The notes under the pieces: generated by a model
What the model was told of the DNA's origin: nothing
The model's database searches: none
What the model saw: only the letters and a program-made list of their open reading frames with translations
Shown: positions 17,183-25,720 of the stretch, one piece after another
Layout: every line of letters starts with the position of its first letter
Numbering within the stretch: position 1 is the first letter of the stretch
Position numbers and translations under genes: made by a program
NCBI RefSeq assembly: GCF_004000845.1
Contig: NZ_BIMA01000003.1
Coordinates: 62,001 to 126,000, forward strand
Reading direction: 5' to 3'
DNA length: 64,000 bases
DNA from: Paenibacillus koleovorans NBRC 103111
GTDB taxonomy: Bacteria; Bacillota; Bacilli; Paenibacillales; NBRC-103111

Positions 17183-17956
17183 TCAGCCGTAAATCGACAA
17201 AGCCGGCACCGCATCGCTAAACCGGTACAGCTGCGCCGCCCGTTGCGAATAGCGATTCGACTGCTTCGGTCGCCCTTGCGCGTCCAACGCTTCCTCCAGA
17301 ATCCCTTTGCGGCTCTGGGTGGACGTCACCTTGCGGATAAAATTGCGCTCCTCGAAGTCCGGCACGACCGTTCGGATCACCTGATACAGCTCGCTCAGCG
17401 TAAACTCCTCCGGCAGAAACGACCGGGCGATTGTCGTCGTCAGCATCTTCTCGCGGATTTTCGCATAGGCGTCGGTCAAAATGTCCCGGTGATCAAAAGC
17501 TAGCTCCATCCCCAGCGCCTCCTGCAACGGAAATAACCGTACATCCGCCGCATCATCGTCCGCACGCCGGTCCGCCAGCAAATTCTCCTGCACTAACGCA
17601 TAGAACGCATGCGACAAAATCCAGCCCCGCGGATCGCGCCCCGGCTCGCTGTACACGTTGAAATATTCCATCGGCACATCGGTCACGCCGGCCTCCTCTT
17701 GCAGCTCCCGTCTGGCGCAGTCGTACATGCTCTCCGTCTCCCGGCAAAACCCGCCCGGCAACGCCCATCGGCCTTTATACGGCCATTTTTTCCGCTGAAT
17801 CAGCAGCACTTGCAGCTCGCGGTGAGGGAGTGCTTTCTGCGTCGTTTTGCGCTCGGTGGAGGTAATGGTGAAAATAACGATGTCGCTTGGCGCCCCATCC
17901 GGCGTACGGTAGCGCGATGGCGTATAGTTGGATTCGTTCTCGATCGGGGAGTCCAT
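17183..17956 (-). CDS. nrtR: NrtR-like Nudix-domain transcriptional regulator of NAD genes
   Basis: The 257-aa protein has a Nudix domain (about 25-165) and a C-terminal winged-helix region with FTLSELYQVIRTVVPDFEERNF and a final AAQLYRF, the NrtR layout. Such proteins sense ADP-ribose and repress NAD synthesis or salvage genes. The Nudix box here looks complete (GGFCRETESMYDCARRELQ, then EEAGV: G-x5-E-x7-REL-x-EE-x-G-V), so hydrolase activity on ADP-ribose may persist, whereas many regulators have lost it. It heads the pnuC-nadR-ADP-ribosylglycohydrolase operon. The ATG at 17956 has only a weak ribosome binding site. A plain Nudix hydrolase is the alternative. Confidence 0.83.
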   Translation of the reverse strand: MDSPIENESNYTPSRYRTPDGAPSDIVIFTITSTERKTTQKALPHRELQVLLIQRKKWPYKGRWALPGGFCRETESMYDCARRELQEEAGVTDVPMEYFNVYSEPGRDPRGWILSHAFYALVQENLLADRRADDDAADVRLFPLQEALGMELAFDHRDILTDAYAKIREKMLTTTIARSFLPEEFTLSELYQVIRTVVPDFEERNFIRKVTSTQSRKGILEEALDAQGRPKQSNRYSQRAAQLYRFSDAVPALSIYG

Positions 17957-18042
17957 AGGGGGTCACCAGCTTCCGTCAATGTAATTGTCGATTTGATAAT
18001 ATCAATATGACATATTAAATTGCTTATTGTCAATGGGCATAC
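17957..18042 (-). promoter_or_regulatory. Promoter/operator region of the NAD salvage operon
   Basis: Reading the minus strand, TTGACA (about 18031) is followed by an AT-rich stretch with TCATAT-like -10 candidates. Dyads overlap it: TTGAT-AAT-ATCAA, and TGACA/TGTCA half-sites like the one before pnuC. The exact -10 is not clear. A repressor site overlapping the promoter fits NrtR autoregulation. Confidence 0.45.
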
Positions 18043-18044
18043 GT

Positions 18045-18095
18045 AAAAAAGAACAACCCCTCATCTCCGCCACTACTCCGAGACAAAGGGTTGAT
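18045..18095 (-). terminator. Terminator after the GH42-like gene
   Basis: On the minus strand, ATCAACCCT pairs with AGGGGTTGT across a C/G-rich loop and is followed by TTCTTTTTT. It lies 14 nt past the stop of the 18109-21927 gene. Confidence 0.6.
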
Positions 18096-18108
18096 CTTCA
18101 CCGCCAAC

Positions 18109-21100
18109 CTACTCTACTTCAAAAACCGCTCTTGCCGACACCCCGGTGGCCACGTCCTTCGCGACAATCGTCCACTCGCCCGCCTGCGCGTTGAAAGGCA
18201 TGCTCCACGACCACTCGCCGCCGCTCGCATCGACGCTCCTGTTTTCCGAATAGATCCCCTCGTACTCGCCGGCAGGATTATACACATTCACATTAAGCAC
18301 ATGCCCGTACGATCCATTCGGCCGCTCGCTGTCGACGCGAATAACCGCCTGCACCGTTTCGCCTCGCTGCACCCGCTGTGCCGCCAGCTCAACATGCACC
18401 CCGTTCACCGCAACAGGTAAAATCGAGAACAAACAAGCCTCGCCATGCGGCAGATCGACTTCTACGCGGTCCGTGAACCCGAGATAAGCTTTGTCGCGAA
18501 TGCTGTACACATGCCCCACCCGATCGAACTCCACCGCAACCCGGTTCGAAGAGCTCGAGCCCGTCTGTCCGCCGCCGACCGCCAGCCCGTCATGGCCGAG
18601 CGCTCGCGCTTCCAGCTTGCTTTGCACCGCCACGTACCGGGCTTCCCCGTCCGCATAATACACCGTCTCATAGCCGAACTCGATCAGATTCCCGTGGCCA
18701 TCGCGCAGAACGGCGGGACGGCTCACATCGGCCATCGCCAGGATATGCTTCATCAGCGCCCTCAGCCCAAAGCCGCTGCCATCCCGACGCAGCTTCGGAT
18801 AGCCGTCCAAGGACAGATTCAGGTACACTCCTTTTCCGCCGCCATTCCCATATTCATTGACCACCACCGAAGCTACCGTTCCCATAAAATCATCGACATA
18901 AGCCGCCTGCCCGTCCTTCACCCGCGTACCGATCTCGGCCATCGTCAGGCCCGACTCCCCATCCTCACGTCCCGGGATATGGGCGAGATTGAAGTCGAAG
19001 TAACGGAAGCTGCTGTTTGTTCGGAACCCTTTGTTGATGTAGAAAGGCCGCGCCTGCACGCTTAGCCGCTCGATCCCGAACACTTCATCCAGTTGGCCGG
19101 CTTGCGCCACGACATTGTGCACGTCCATGATGCCCGTCTGGAAATCGCCTACCACCGTGCCGCCGCCTGCGACAAATCGTTTGATCTGCGCCGCTTCCTC
19201 CTCCGTAAGTGCGATGGAGTATGGCAGGATGAGCAGCTTGCAGCCGGAGTCGAGCAGGAAGCCCGCTTCGATTTGCTGCGTGGCGACGAAATTGTATTGA
19301 CAGCCCAAATCCTCCAGCAGATCGATCCACCCTTGCCGGTTGCTCTCGAACCGCGGGGTGTCGCCTTGCAGATGAGCGCCATGAATCGAAGGAATCGAAT
19401 AATGAACCGCTATGCCGAGCGAGTCGCGCTTCGCTCCGTACAGCAGCAGCTTGCCGATCCCTTCCCGGCGAATTTCCAAGAAAGCCTTGCTCATATCCTG
19501 CGCGCTGCGGCTGTATGTGAAGTCCGGATTCAAGCAGCTGTACTCCCAGAACAGGCTGATCAGCGTCAAGTTGTGGAACAAGGCGTTCCAGATGCTGTTC
19601 TGCACGCCGATGCCGTCCGCCCCATAGCCGTACCAGCCGCCGATGATCGTATTCGGTCTCGCAAATGAGCGGTGGTATTCGAACTGGTTGCCGACTCCGT
19701 AAGCTTCGAAATAGCCGACATGCTGATGAAGCTGATAATAGTCGTAGCCGGAGTAAGCGGTCGACGCTTGGCAGCCGGACATGCGGATCACGCCGCCCGG
19801 GTCCGCCGCCCGAACGAGCTCGGCAATTTTCTTGTACGAGGCGGTAAACGTCCGCTCCATAAAAATCCGGTGATCGGCCCACGGTGCGAATTTGCCTTGG
19901 CTTTGAGCTTCCTCCAGGGTGAATGGCACCACGTCCTCCCAAGCGCGGAAATCCGTCCTCCACACTCGGTTCAGCTCCTCCAGGCCGCCGTAGGAGGCTT
20001 GCAGCCACTGCCGCATCCCGCTCAGGCAGTGCGGACAGAAGCACAGATCAAGCTCATCCACATAGCAGGTGATCGAGCCTTCGTCGTTGGCGAAATAGGA
20101 AACCGGTCCGTATTTGCGGAACTGGCCGATCGTCGATGTAACTCGCTCTTGCAGCTCGTTCCACAGCGCGGGATCGTTCAGGCAGGGAACACGTTGCAAG
20201 TAGGCTTTGTCCTTCGTGCGGAAGTATTGCTCCTTGCGCTCGACGTAAGGGCCGCGGTGGTACCAGTAGACGCCGAGCCCTTTGGCGCCGGACATCGTCA
20301 GCGTCTTCGGACTTCCCGGGTATAAGCCGGTCACGCCCATCTCGCGGGACAGCCGGCCGACTAGCGGCAGATGATCGCCGTGTCCGCGGTTCTGCGGGCA
20401 CATGAATACTTCGAAATCGCGGAGTGCGCGATCGGCCGGGGTCAGCACCTTGCGCGGCGAGTCCAGCCGCTGGAGCAGCAGGCCGCCCAGCCACAGCTCC
20501 GCGCGGACGCGCAGGTTCATGGACGGCACCGGCTGCACCAGGTGCTCATAACGGATCGGCGCCTCTCCCGTGGCGGCTGCCGCATGCTGGGCGATGACGC
20601 GATCAAAGTCATCGAGCACTTGGATCCGGCACTCGCATGGCGTGCCGGTCGTGTAGAGGCAGACGGCGAGCCGATCGCCCGCCTGCAGCTCCGTGGCGCC
20701 GAAGTCGGCCGACACGAACGATGAGGCCGGCGGCACGGACAGCGACGCCGTGCCCCAGTCGAGCAGGCGACCGTCGGCCAGCAGGCTGACTTCGACCCGA
20801 TAGTCGCCGCCGAGGCGAAGCTGCTCCGGCAGGCGGATGGCCGATGCGGACGGCGTCTCTCCTTCGGCGACGAGGAGGTCGTAGGCGTTTCTGACCGCGT
20901 AGCGGAGGGTGTATCCGTCTGGCGCCTCTGCTGCCACGCCCACGCTTACTCGAAACTCCTCGCCCACAGCCGCCGCGACCTCGATCGACTCGATCCGGCT
21001 CGGAGATTCCTGGCCCGCCGCCCACACGACGCTGCGGTAGATCAGCTCATAGAAGTATTCCAGGAACGGGAACGTCACGCTCGTTCTGGAGCCGCCCCAG

Positions 21101-21927
21101 TTTTCGATGATGGCGTCGAACGTCGATTCCTTGCCGGTAAAGGCGCTATGCTGCGGCAAAATATCGCGCGGGTAGTAGCCAAAAGCGACTACCCGGCCTT
21201 TGCCGAACGGCTGAACCGCCGCGATCGGCTGCCCGGACTCGCCGCGCAGAATCGTTTCGCCGACGGCCTCGTACGGGTAATAAGCCAGCTCGCCGTAAGG
21301 AAATTGGTCGAACGGAATGCCGCTTGTGATATAGTGCCCGCCGTTCGACTCGGCTGACACGGGGAGCCAAGCCTCCTGGATATGCCGATCGTACGCGGTC
21401 TGCGGGAACCCCCCGCCTGCATTCGGATCGTCGCCCAAGCCTTCCTCGACCAGGTTGCGCAATGGCGACAACCGGTTCAGTTCCTCGGACGGCTCCATCC
21501 CTTGACCGTGGAACGGTCGGATCAGCACGAGCCCGGCACCGGCTTCCACCCTGCGCAGGATCGCTTGCCGCGCGGCGGCCGGGAAGTGCGCCCAGCCGTT
21601 GACGCCCGGGATGACCAGCACGTCGAAGTGCTCGTCCGACGTCAACACGTCCTCCAGATTTTGATGGATCGCCCGAAAGTCATCAATCGCCGCACGCACA
21701 TCGTAGAAATCGCCGATTCCCCATTTATTCAGATCCCATGCCTTGTCGTAGGTCACGGTCTCATAGTCGATGTCGGTCCGCTGGATGAACTCCACGATTT
21801 CGCGGCCATAGCGTACGCTCGGCACGAAGAACACTTTCAATTTGCCATTCACGAACGAACGAAGCTTCTCTGGATACTCGGTTGCAATGGCAGTGGAATA
21901 ACGAATGTCAAACCGTTTTTGAGTCAC
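18109..21927 (-). CDS. GH42-like glycoside hydrolase superfamily protein, 1272 aa
   Basis: The middle of this protein (about 480-900) is a GH42-like barrel: FANDEGSITCY, then CFCPHCLSGMRQWLQASYGG and LNRVWRTDF, the cysteine-rich segment that follows the acid/base residue in GH42. The glutamate in NDEGS is the likely acid/base; E in LFWEYS is a possible nucleophile. A trimerization-like flavodoxin fold follows (LLILPYSIALTEEEAAQIKR, GGTVVGDFQTGIMDV). The first 300 residues resemble another glutamine-amidotransferase-like fold (DVLVIPGVNGWAHFP, GKGRVVAFGYYPRDI), and the C-terminus is an Ig-like sandwich. No signal peptide is visible. The start is GTG 21927 with GGGGAGGA at 7 nt. It stands alone, with a dyad 104 bp upstream. 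Substrate unknown. Confidence 0.75.
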   Translation of the reverse strand: MTQKRFDIRYSTAIATEYPEKLRSFVNGKLKVFFVPSVRYGREIVEFIQRTDIDYETVTYDKAWDLNKWGIGDFYDVRAAIDDFRAIHQNLEDVLTSDEHFDVLVIPGVNGWAHFPAAARQAILRRVEAGAGLVLIRPFHGQGMEPSEELNRLSPLRNLVEEGLGDDPNAGGGFPQTAYDRHIQEAWLPVSAESNGGHYITSGIPFDQFPYGELAYYPYEAVGETILRGESGQPIAAVQPFGKGRVVAFGYYPRDILPQHSAFTGKESTFDAIIENWGGSRTSVTFPFLEYFYELIYRSVVWAAGQESPSRIESIEVAAAVGEEFRVSVGVAAEAPDGYTLRYAVRNAYDLLVAEGETPSASAIRLPEQLRLGGDYRVEVSLLADGRLLDWGTASLSVPPASSFVSADFGATELQAGDRLAVCLYTTGTPCECRIQVLDDFDRVIAQHAAAATGEAPIRYEHLVQPVPSMNLRVRAELWLGGLLLQRLDSPRKVLTPADRALRDFEVFMCPQNRGHGDHLPLVGRLSREMGVTGLYPGSPKTLTMSGAKGLGVYWYHRGPYVERKEQYFRTKDKAYLQRVPCLNDPALWNELQERVTSTIGQFRKYGPVSYFANDEGSITCYVDELDLCFCPHCLSGMRQWLQASYGGLEELNRVWRTDFRAWEDVVPFTLEEAQSQGKFAPWADHRIFMERTFTASYKKIAELVRAADPGGVIRMSGCQASTAYSGYDYYQLHQHVGYFEAYGVGNQFEYHRSFARPNTIIGGWYGYGADGIGVQNSIWNALFHNLTLISLFWEYSCLNPDFTYSRSAQDMSKAFLEIRREGIGKLLLYGAKRDSLGIAVHYSIPSIHGAHLQGDTPRFESNRQGWIDLLEDLGCQYNFVATQQIEAGFLLDSGCKLLILPYSIALTEEEAAQIKRFVAGGGTVVGDFQTGIMDVHNVVAQAGQLDEVFGIERLSVQARPFYINKGFRTNSSFRYFDFNLAHIPGREDGESGLTMAEIGTRVKDGQAAYVDDFMGTVASVVVNEYGNGGGKGVYLNLSLDGYPKLRRDGSGFGLRALMKHILAMADVSRPAVLRDGHGNLIEFGYETVYYADGEARYVAVQSKLEARALGHDGLAVGGGQTGSSSSNRVAVEFDRVGHVYSIRDKAYLGFTDRVEVDLPHGEACLFSILPVAVNGVHVELAAQRVQRGETVQAVIRVDSERPNGSYGHVLNVNVYNPAGEYEGIYSENRSVDASGGEWSWSMPFNAQAGEWTIVAKDVATGVSARAVFEVE

Positions 21928-22030
21928 AAGTGGTCCTCCCCATCCTCTTTTTGTATAGAGCTCTTCACCTTCTACTCTACCTGATTGTCTCTCCGAGTCC
22001 CATTGTCGCGTTTATGGAAATGTTCATGGA

Positions 22031-22057
22031 ATTAACGATATCGAAATATCCGTTAAT
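22031..22057. promoter_or_regulatory. Dyad ATTAACG..ATAT / ATAT..CGTTAAT upstream of the GH42-like gene
   Basis: The arms ATTAACGATAT and ATATCCGTTAAT are complementary except for one extra base. The dyad sits about 104 bp before GTG 21927 in an AT-rich patch and looks like a repressor or activator site. No matching regulator can be named. Confidence 0.45.
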
Positions 22058-22125
22058 AATCGAAAAAAGTGAGTAGTCGGCGGAGGATGGTCGGTAGGCG
22101 GGGATTGCAAGTTGAGGCGCCTCGC

Positions 22126-22154
22126 AAAAAGCCGCCCTCGGCGAGGGCGGCTCG
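22126..22154 (-). terminator. Strong terminator after the small LuxR gene
   Basis: AGCCGCCCTCG and CGAGGGCGGCT form an 11-bp stem with a one-base loop. On the minus strand it is followed by TTTTT. It ends the dockerin/LuxR transcription unit and shields the GH42-like gene. Confidence 0.85.
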
Positions 22155-22172
22155 ACAAACCAAGTTGCGCCA

Positions 22173-22448
22173 TCACCTGACTTGCAACAGATGATGGCAG
22201 ACCAACGCATAGAATTGGCGGGTGGAGCGGGTGCCAAGCTTCTTCATCATGTTCGCGAGATGATTCTGCACCGTTTTCTCGCTAATGAAGCACTGCTCGG
22301 CAATGTCGCGATTCGACAACCCGTTCACCACCAGCAACAGCAGCATTTCATACTCCCGCCCAGTAAACTGGTACCTCTCTGCAAACTCCTTCATCACGAA
22401 GGAGGGATCCAGTCGATCCACTACAACCAACTCTCTCATGGCCCTCAT
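22173..22448 (-). CDS. Small LuxR-type HTH protein
   Basis: This 91-aa product is almost only a LuxR/GerE helix-turn-helix: FTGREYEMLLLLVVNGLSNR then DIAEQCFISEKTVQNHLANM. No receiver or ligand domain precedes it. Its ATG (22448) overlaps the stop of the dockerin gene as ATGA, so it is translated by coupling, if at all. A second in-frame ATG lies at 22439. It could be a stand-alone GerE-like regulator or the surviving C-terminus of a larger regulator whose front was replaced by the dockerin gene. The clean reading frame and the terminator behind it favour a functional gene. Confidence 0.72.
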   Translation of the reverse strand: MRAMRELVVVDRLDPSFVMKEFAERYQFTGREYEMLLLLVVNGLSNRDIAEQCFISEKTVQNHLANMMKKLGTRSTRQFYALVCHHLLQVR

Positions 22449-24283
22449 ACCGGAGCCCTGGTATTCGGATAAATTTGCAACAACAGCAGCAGCACGTCCT
22501 GCCGGTCAAATTGGCCGTCTCCGGTCACATCCGCGCCTGACAACCGAATGTAGTCGACTACATGCTGGATCCGGACGGCTTCCCCGCTGCCGTAAGTCAG
22601 CAGCTGATTGCGCAGTGCAACGGACTCCGACTGCGACTTGACCGGAAGACCGCTCCAGCGCAGCATCGCCTTGCCGTTCTTCGCTTGGACCGCGCCGGCA
22701 TCGACGTTCAGCTGCACCGGCATCGTCGATGTGCTTTCGTAGACCGGCTCGTTCAGCATCAGCACTACAACCTGATCCGAGCTGTAACGAGCGTAGCTGA
22801 CGGTGAGCGAAGTTCCCTTCAGATGGAAGCTCGACGCATTCAGCAGAACAGAAGTATCGAGCGGATAATTGAACTGCAGCGTCATCTCCGTGCCGCTCGC
22901 ACGGATGGCCGCCACCGACACGCGGAGCGGGTCAGGATCGGTGATAATATTGTCCACCTGGAATCGGCCGACACCGGATTCATTGCCCGCGGCGTCTTTC
23001 CCTCTTGCTTCCAGCGTACCATTCTCCGCCATCGTTACGAGCTCCGACTCGGTAGCAGCGAGCCAGGAGCCTCCGTTGACCCGGTACTCGCGCACCGAAG
23101 CGTCCCCCCAGCCCGACAACGTCACCAACACCGGGCCGGTCGTCGGATTCACCGTATTCGGCGTCAAGGTTGGCGTCGGTGGGGCGGTCATATCGATGTT
23201 GCTTACGACTATACTTCCAGGTGCACTGACATTGCCGGCCGAATCAGTCGCATAACCGTGCACAATATCATTCACGGTTAAAATAACCGGACCGGTATAA
23301 CTCAGCAATGCTCCTTCTCCGATCCGATATTGATTCAACACCGAGTCGACCGGATAAGAAATTGCAACCGTGACCGGGCTGTTGGTCGGTGTCGCAGGAT
23401 TAACCGTCAAAGTAGGCGAAGCAGGAGCCGTTCGATCGATCTGAGTTACTTCATGAAAGCCAATAAGCGAAACGTTCCCTGCAGTATCCTTCCATCGCGC
23501 CCAAATCGTTCCATTCTCCGTCATGGTGACCGGGGAGCTGTAATTGAGCCAGGTAGACATGTTTACGCTGTATTGCTTGACCACTGCATCGATCGGGTAA
23601 TAGACAGCGACACTGACTGTGCCGGTCGTCGGCGTCGACGGAGTGCTGCTAAGCGTGGGGGCAGAAAGGATAGGACCCGTAACTACAGTTGGCGCAGTAG
23701 AAGCCTCCACACGAATGATGAGCTTGTAGTTGAAACCGACCATGCCACCACTGTCGGTCAATTCCATGTACAGTTCATTCATCCCGGGCCTCAATTTATT
23801 ATTAAATCTTGAATCGTTATCAAGACTCCCCTCGCTACCACCACTAATAATATTGTTACTAGCCACATCTTGATTGTTCAGATCGACCTTGAGTCCGTTA
23901 TCCGCCTTGAACTCGAAAAAGGAATACGGATTGGAAAACGAATCCGGCATAATAAATCTGACCCGGTAGAGAACCGTTTGATATTCACAGGCTGACCAGC
24001 TGACAGCGCAATTCAACCAGTTGTTTGTTCCATCGACCAGACCCCAAGGATGCTCACCAGGATTTAGGCCAGGCAAATAAGCTGGCTTCCATGTTTGACC
24101 GCCGTCAAGTGTGAACTCCGTATGGGAGCTGATCTCGCCCGTTTCGCCATTGTCGCCCAAAATCGTCAACGTCTGCGTTGCAGGCGGAACAACGGCCTGA
24201 ACCGGAGGCACCGGCACGACCAGCCCGACCAGCCCGCATAGCACCAACCCGACTACGATCCAACGAATCCATTGTTTGCCCAT
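22445..24283 (-). CDS. Secreted multi-domain protein with Ig-like repeats and a C-terminal dockerin-like module
   Basis: From ATG 24283 the product is 612 aa: a signal peptide (QWIRWIVVGLVLCGLVGLV ending near VQA), a jelly-roll-like N-terminal domain (about 30-195), three tandem Ig/OmpL47-like repeats (each with YPIDAVVKQY- or YPVDSVLNQY-like starts and a DTAGNVS/DSAGNVS/DAAGNES turn), another beta domain, and one calcium-loop dockerin half (ADVTGDGQFDRQDVLLLLLQ). AGAGG lies 9 nt before this ATG; the frame is open to 24400. No cohesin is seen in the window, so the dockerin partner is unknown. Probably cell-surface carbohydrate binding. Confidence 0.75.
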   Translation of the reverse strand: MGKQWIRWIVVGLVLCGLVGLVVPVPPVQAVVPPATQTLTILGDNGETGEISSHTEFTLDGGQTWKPAYLPGLNPGEHPWGLVDGTNNWLNCAVSWSACEYQTVLYRVRFIMPDSFSNPYSFFEFKADNGLKVDLNNQDVASNNIISGGSEGSLDNDSRFNNKLRPGMNELYMELTDSGGMVGFNYKLIIRVEASTAPTVVTGPILSAPTLSSTPSTPTTGTVSVAVYYPIDAVVKQYSVNMSTWLNYSSPVTMTENGTIWARWKDTAGNVSLIGFHEVTQIDRTAPASPTLTVNPATPTNSPVTVAISYPVDSVLNQYRIGEGALLSYTGPVILTVNDIVHGYATDSAGNVSAPGSIVVSNIDMTAPPTPTLTPNTVNPTTGPVLVTLSGWGDASVREYRVNGGSWLAATESELVTMAENGTLEARGKDAAGNESGVGRFQVDNIITDPDPLRVSVAAIRASGTEMTLQFNYPLDTSVLLNASSFHLKGTSLTVSYARYSSDQVVVLMLNEPVYESTSTMPVQLNVDAGAVQAKNGKAMLRWSGLPVKSQSESVALRNQLLTYGSGEAVRIQHVVDYIRLSGADVTGDGQFDRQDVLLLLLQIYPNTRAPV

Positions 24284-24341
24284 CTCCACCATCCTCTCGC
24301 ATCGTTCAACCGGATTCACCGCTCGATCGATTAAAGCCTGT

Positions 24342-24353
24342 CTAGTACGCCAT
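24342..24353 (-). other. Possible 3-codon minigene ahead of the dockerin gene
   Basis: AAAGGAGAGAG is well placed before an ATG at 24353, but that frame reads ATG GCG TAC TAG and stops. It lies 58 bp upstream of the chosen start of the dockerin gene. It may be a leader, or it may show that the gene's original start was lost by a frameshift. Confidence 0.3.
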
Positions 24354-24535
24354 GTGAATCTCTCTCCTTTCATCATAGATATATCCAAGGACCTATTCAA
24401 GGGAGGTATTTCACTAGAATCGGGTATGAAGAGGTCATTTTCGCAGCTGAATTCACTAAACGCATATGACTAAGGTCATGTTTGTGTGTTACACTTAGCA
24501 TGGTAAATATTTCTTCCGGCTTGCGAGGCTATAGT

Positions 24536-25720
24536 ATGGACCCCCAACTTAACAAAAAAATCCTCTTTCTCCTGCACGTGATCGTCGTATTGACCGCCAT
24601 CCTTACTTTGGTCAATACCCCCTACTTCTCCTGGGGGCTTGTCGCGTTGTCCGGTTTGTATGCAGCGGTCGCACTAACCCGGAATTGGCTGTTCCATGTC
24701 CCCTTAAGCCGATTATCCGGCAACCTCTATCTGTACATGCAGCTAGCGATAGCCGCCACGCTGTTCGTCTGGTCCCAGAGCTTCTTCGCGCAAGTGTTCG
24801 TGCTCGTTCTCATTGCCGAATATACGTTTCATAACAAGCGGCTGCCTTCCTTCCTATTCACATTGGTCAGCTATGGAAGCTGGTACGCGAGCCTCATGCT
24901 CTACCTGAATTTTCCGGACTTCCGGGAAGTGTATCACTTGCTTCCTCGTCTCATTGAATACTTGGGAATATTCGGGATGAGCTACATGGCCAAGATCGCC
25001 TATCAGCAAAAAAATCAACTGGCCCTCGACAACGAGCAGCTGCGCATCGCTTCCTTAGAATTAGAGCGGAAAACCCAACTCCAGGAACGAACCCGCATTT
25101 CCCGCGAAATTCACGACTCCGTCGGCCACACCCTCACATCGGCGCTTACTGGACTGCAAACGGCCGCTTATGCCATGGAGAAAAACCAACTCGCCTTGGC
25201 ACAAGAAATGATCGATCGAACGAAAGAAAATATTAAGCGCGGGCTGGATGACGTGCGGAGCTCCGTCCATTTGCTTAGAGAGAGCCTCCCCGAGCAACAG
25301 CCGTTCATCCCCGAGCTCATCCGGCTCATCGAAGACACGAAGAAACAGACGCAAGTGGACATTGCTTATGAAATTTACAGCTCCTTGCCCGACTTGTCGC
25401 CGCGGGTCGAGCTCACGCTGTACCGGGCGTTGCAGGAAGGGCTCACGAACGGCATCCGGCACGGGGCCAGCACGAAGTTCCAGCTGCGCTTGACCCAGCA
25501 CGCCGATCATATTCGGTTCGCCCTAAGCGATAACGGGTCGGCCGTGACCGAGATTGTACCGGGCTTCGGTCTGACCGCCATGCGGGAACGGGTCGAGGAT
25601 GTCGGCGGGAAGCTGAACATTGTCCCGAATACCGCCCGTGGCGTCGGTGGAGGCGTGCTCTTGGAAATTCTCATTCCATTACAGTCGAATACGATCCAGA
25701 GGAGGGAGCAAATTGGCTAA
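24536..25720 (+). CDS. NarL-family sensor histidine kinase
   Basis: The kinase (394 aa from ATG 24536) has an N-terminal membrane domain of about five helices with short loops, then a HisKA_3 phosphoacceptor box (RTRISREIHDSVGHTLTSAL) and an HATPase domain with N box LTNGIRHGA and G boxes (LSDNGSAV, GFGLTAMRERV). It would sense a membrane or cell-envelope state and phosphorylate the response regulator coded next. GCGAGG lies 8 nt before the chosen ATG; the open frame extends to 24482 without a better site. The 3' end overlaps the regulator start by 8 bp. Confidence 0.88.
   Translation: MDPQLNKKILFLLHVIVVLTAILTLVNTPYFSWGLVALSGLYAAVALTRNWLFHVPLSRLSGNLYLYMQLAIAATLFVWSQSFFAQVFVLVLIAEYTFHNKRLPSFLFTLVSYGSWYASLMLYLNFPDFREVYHLLPRLIEYLGIFGMSYMAKIAYQQKNQLALDNEQLRIASLELERKTQLQERTRISREIHDSVGHTLTSALTGLQTAAYAMEKNQLALAQEMIDRTKENIKRGLDDVRSSVHLLRESLPEQQPFIPELIRLIEDTKKQTQVDIAYEIYSSLPDLSPRVELTLYRALQEGLTNGIRHGASTKFQLRLTQHADHIRFALSDNGSAVTEIVPGFGLTAMRERVEDVGGKLNIVPNTARGVGGGVLLEILIPLQSNTIQRREQIG

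Noticed and set aside
17110-17214. Longer pnuC start overlapping the Nudix regulator gene
   Set aside because: The added residues are Cys/Arg-rich and unlike PnuC. ATG 17109 has GGGAGG at the right distance.
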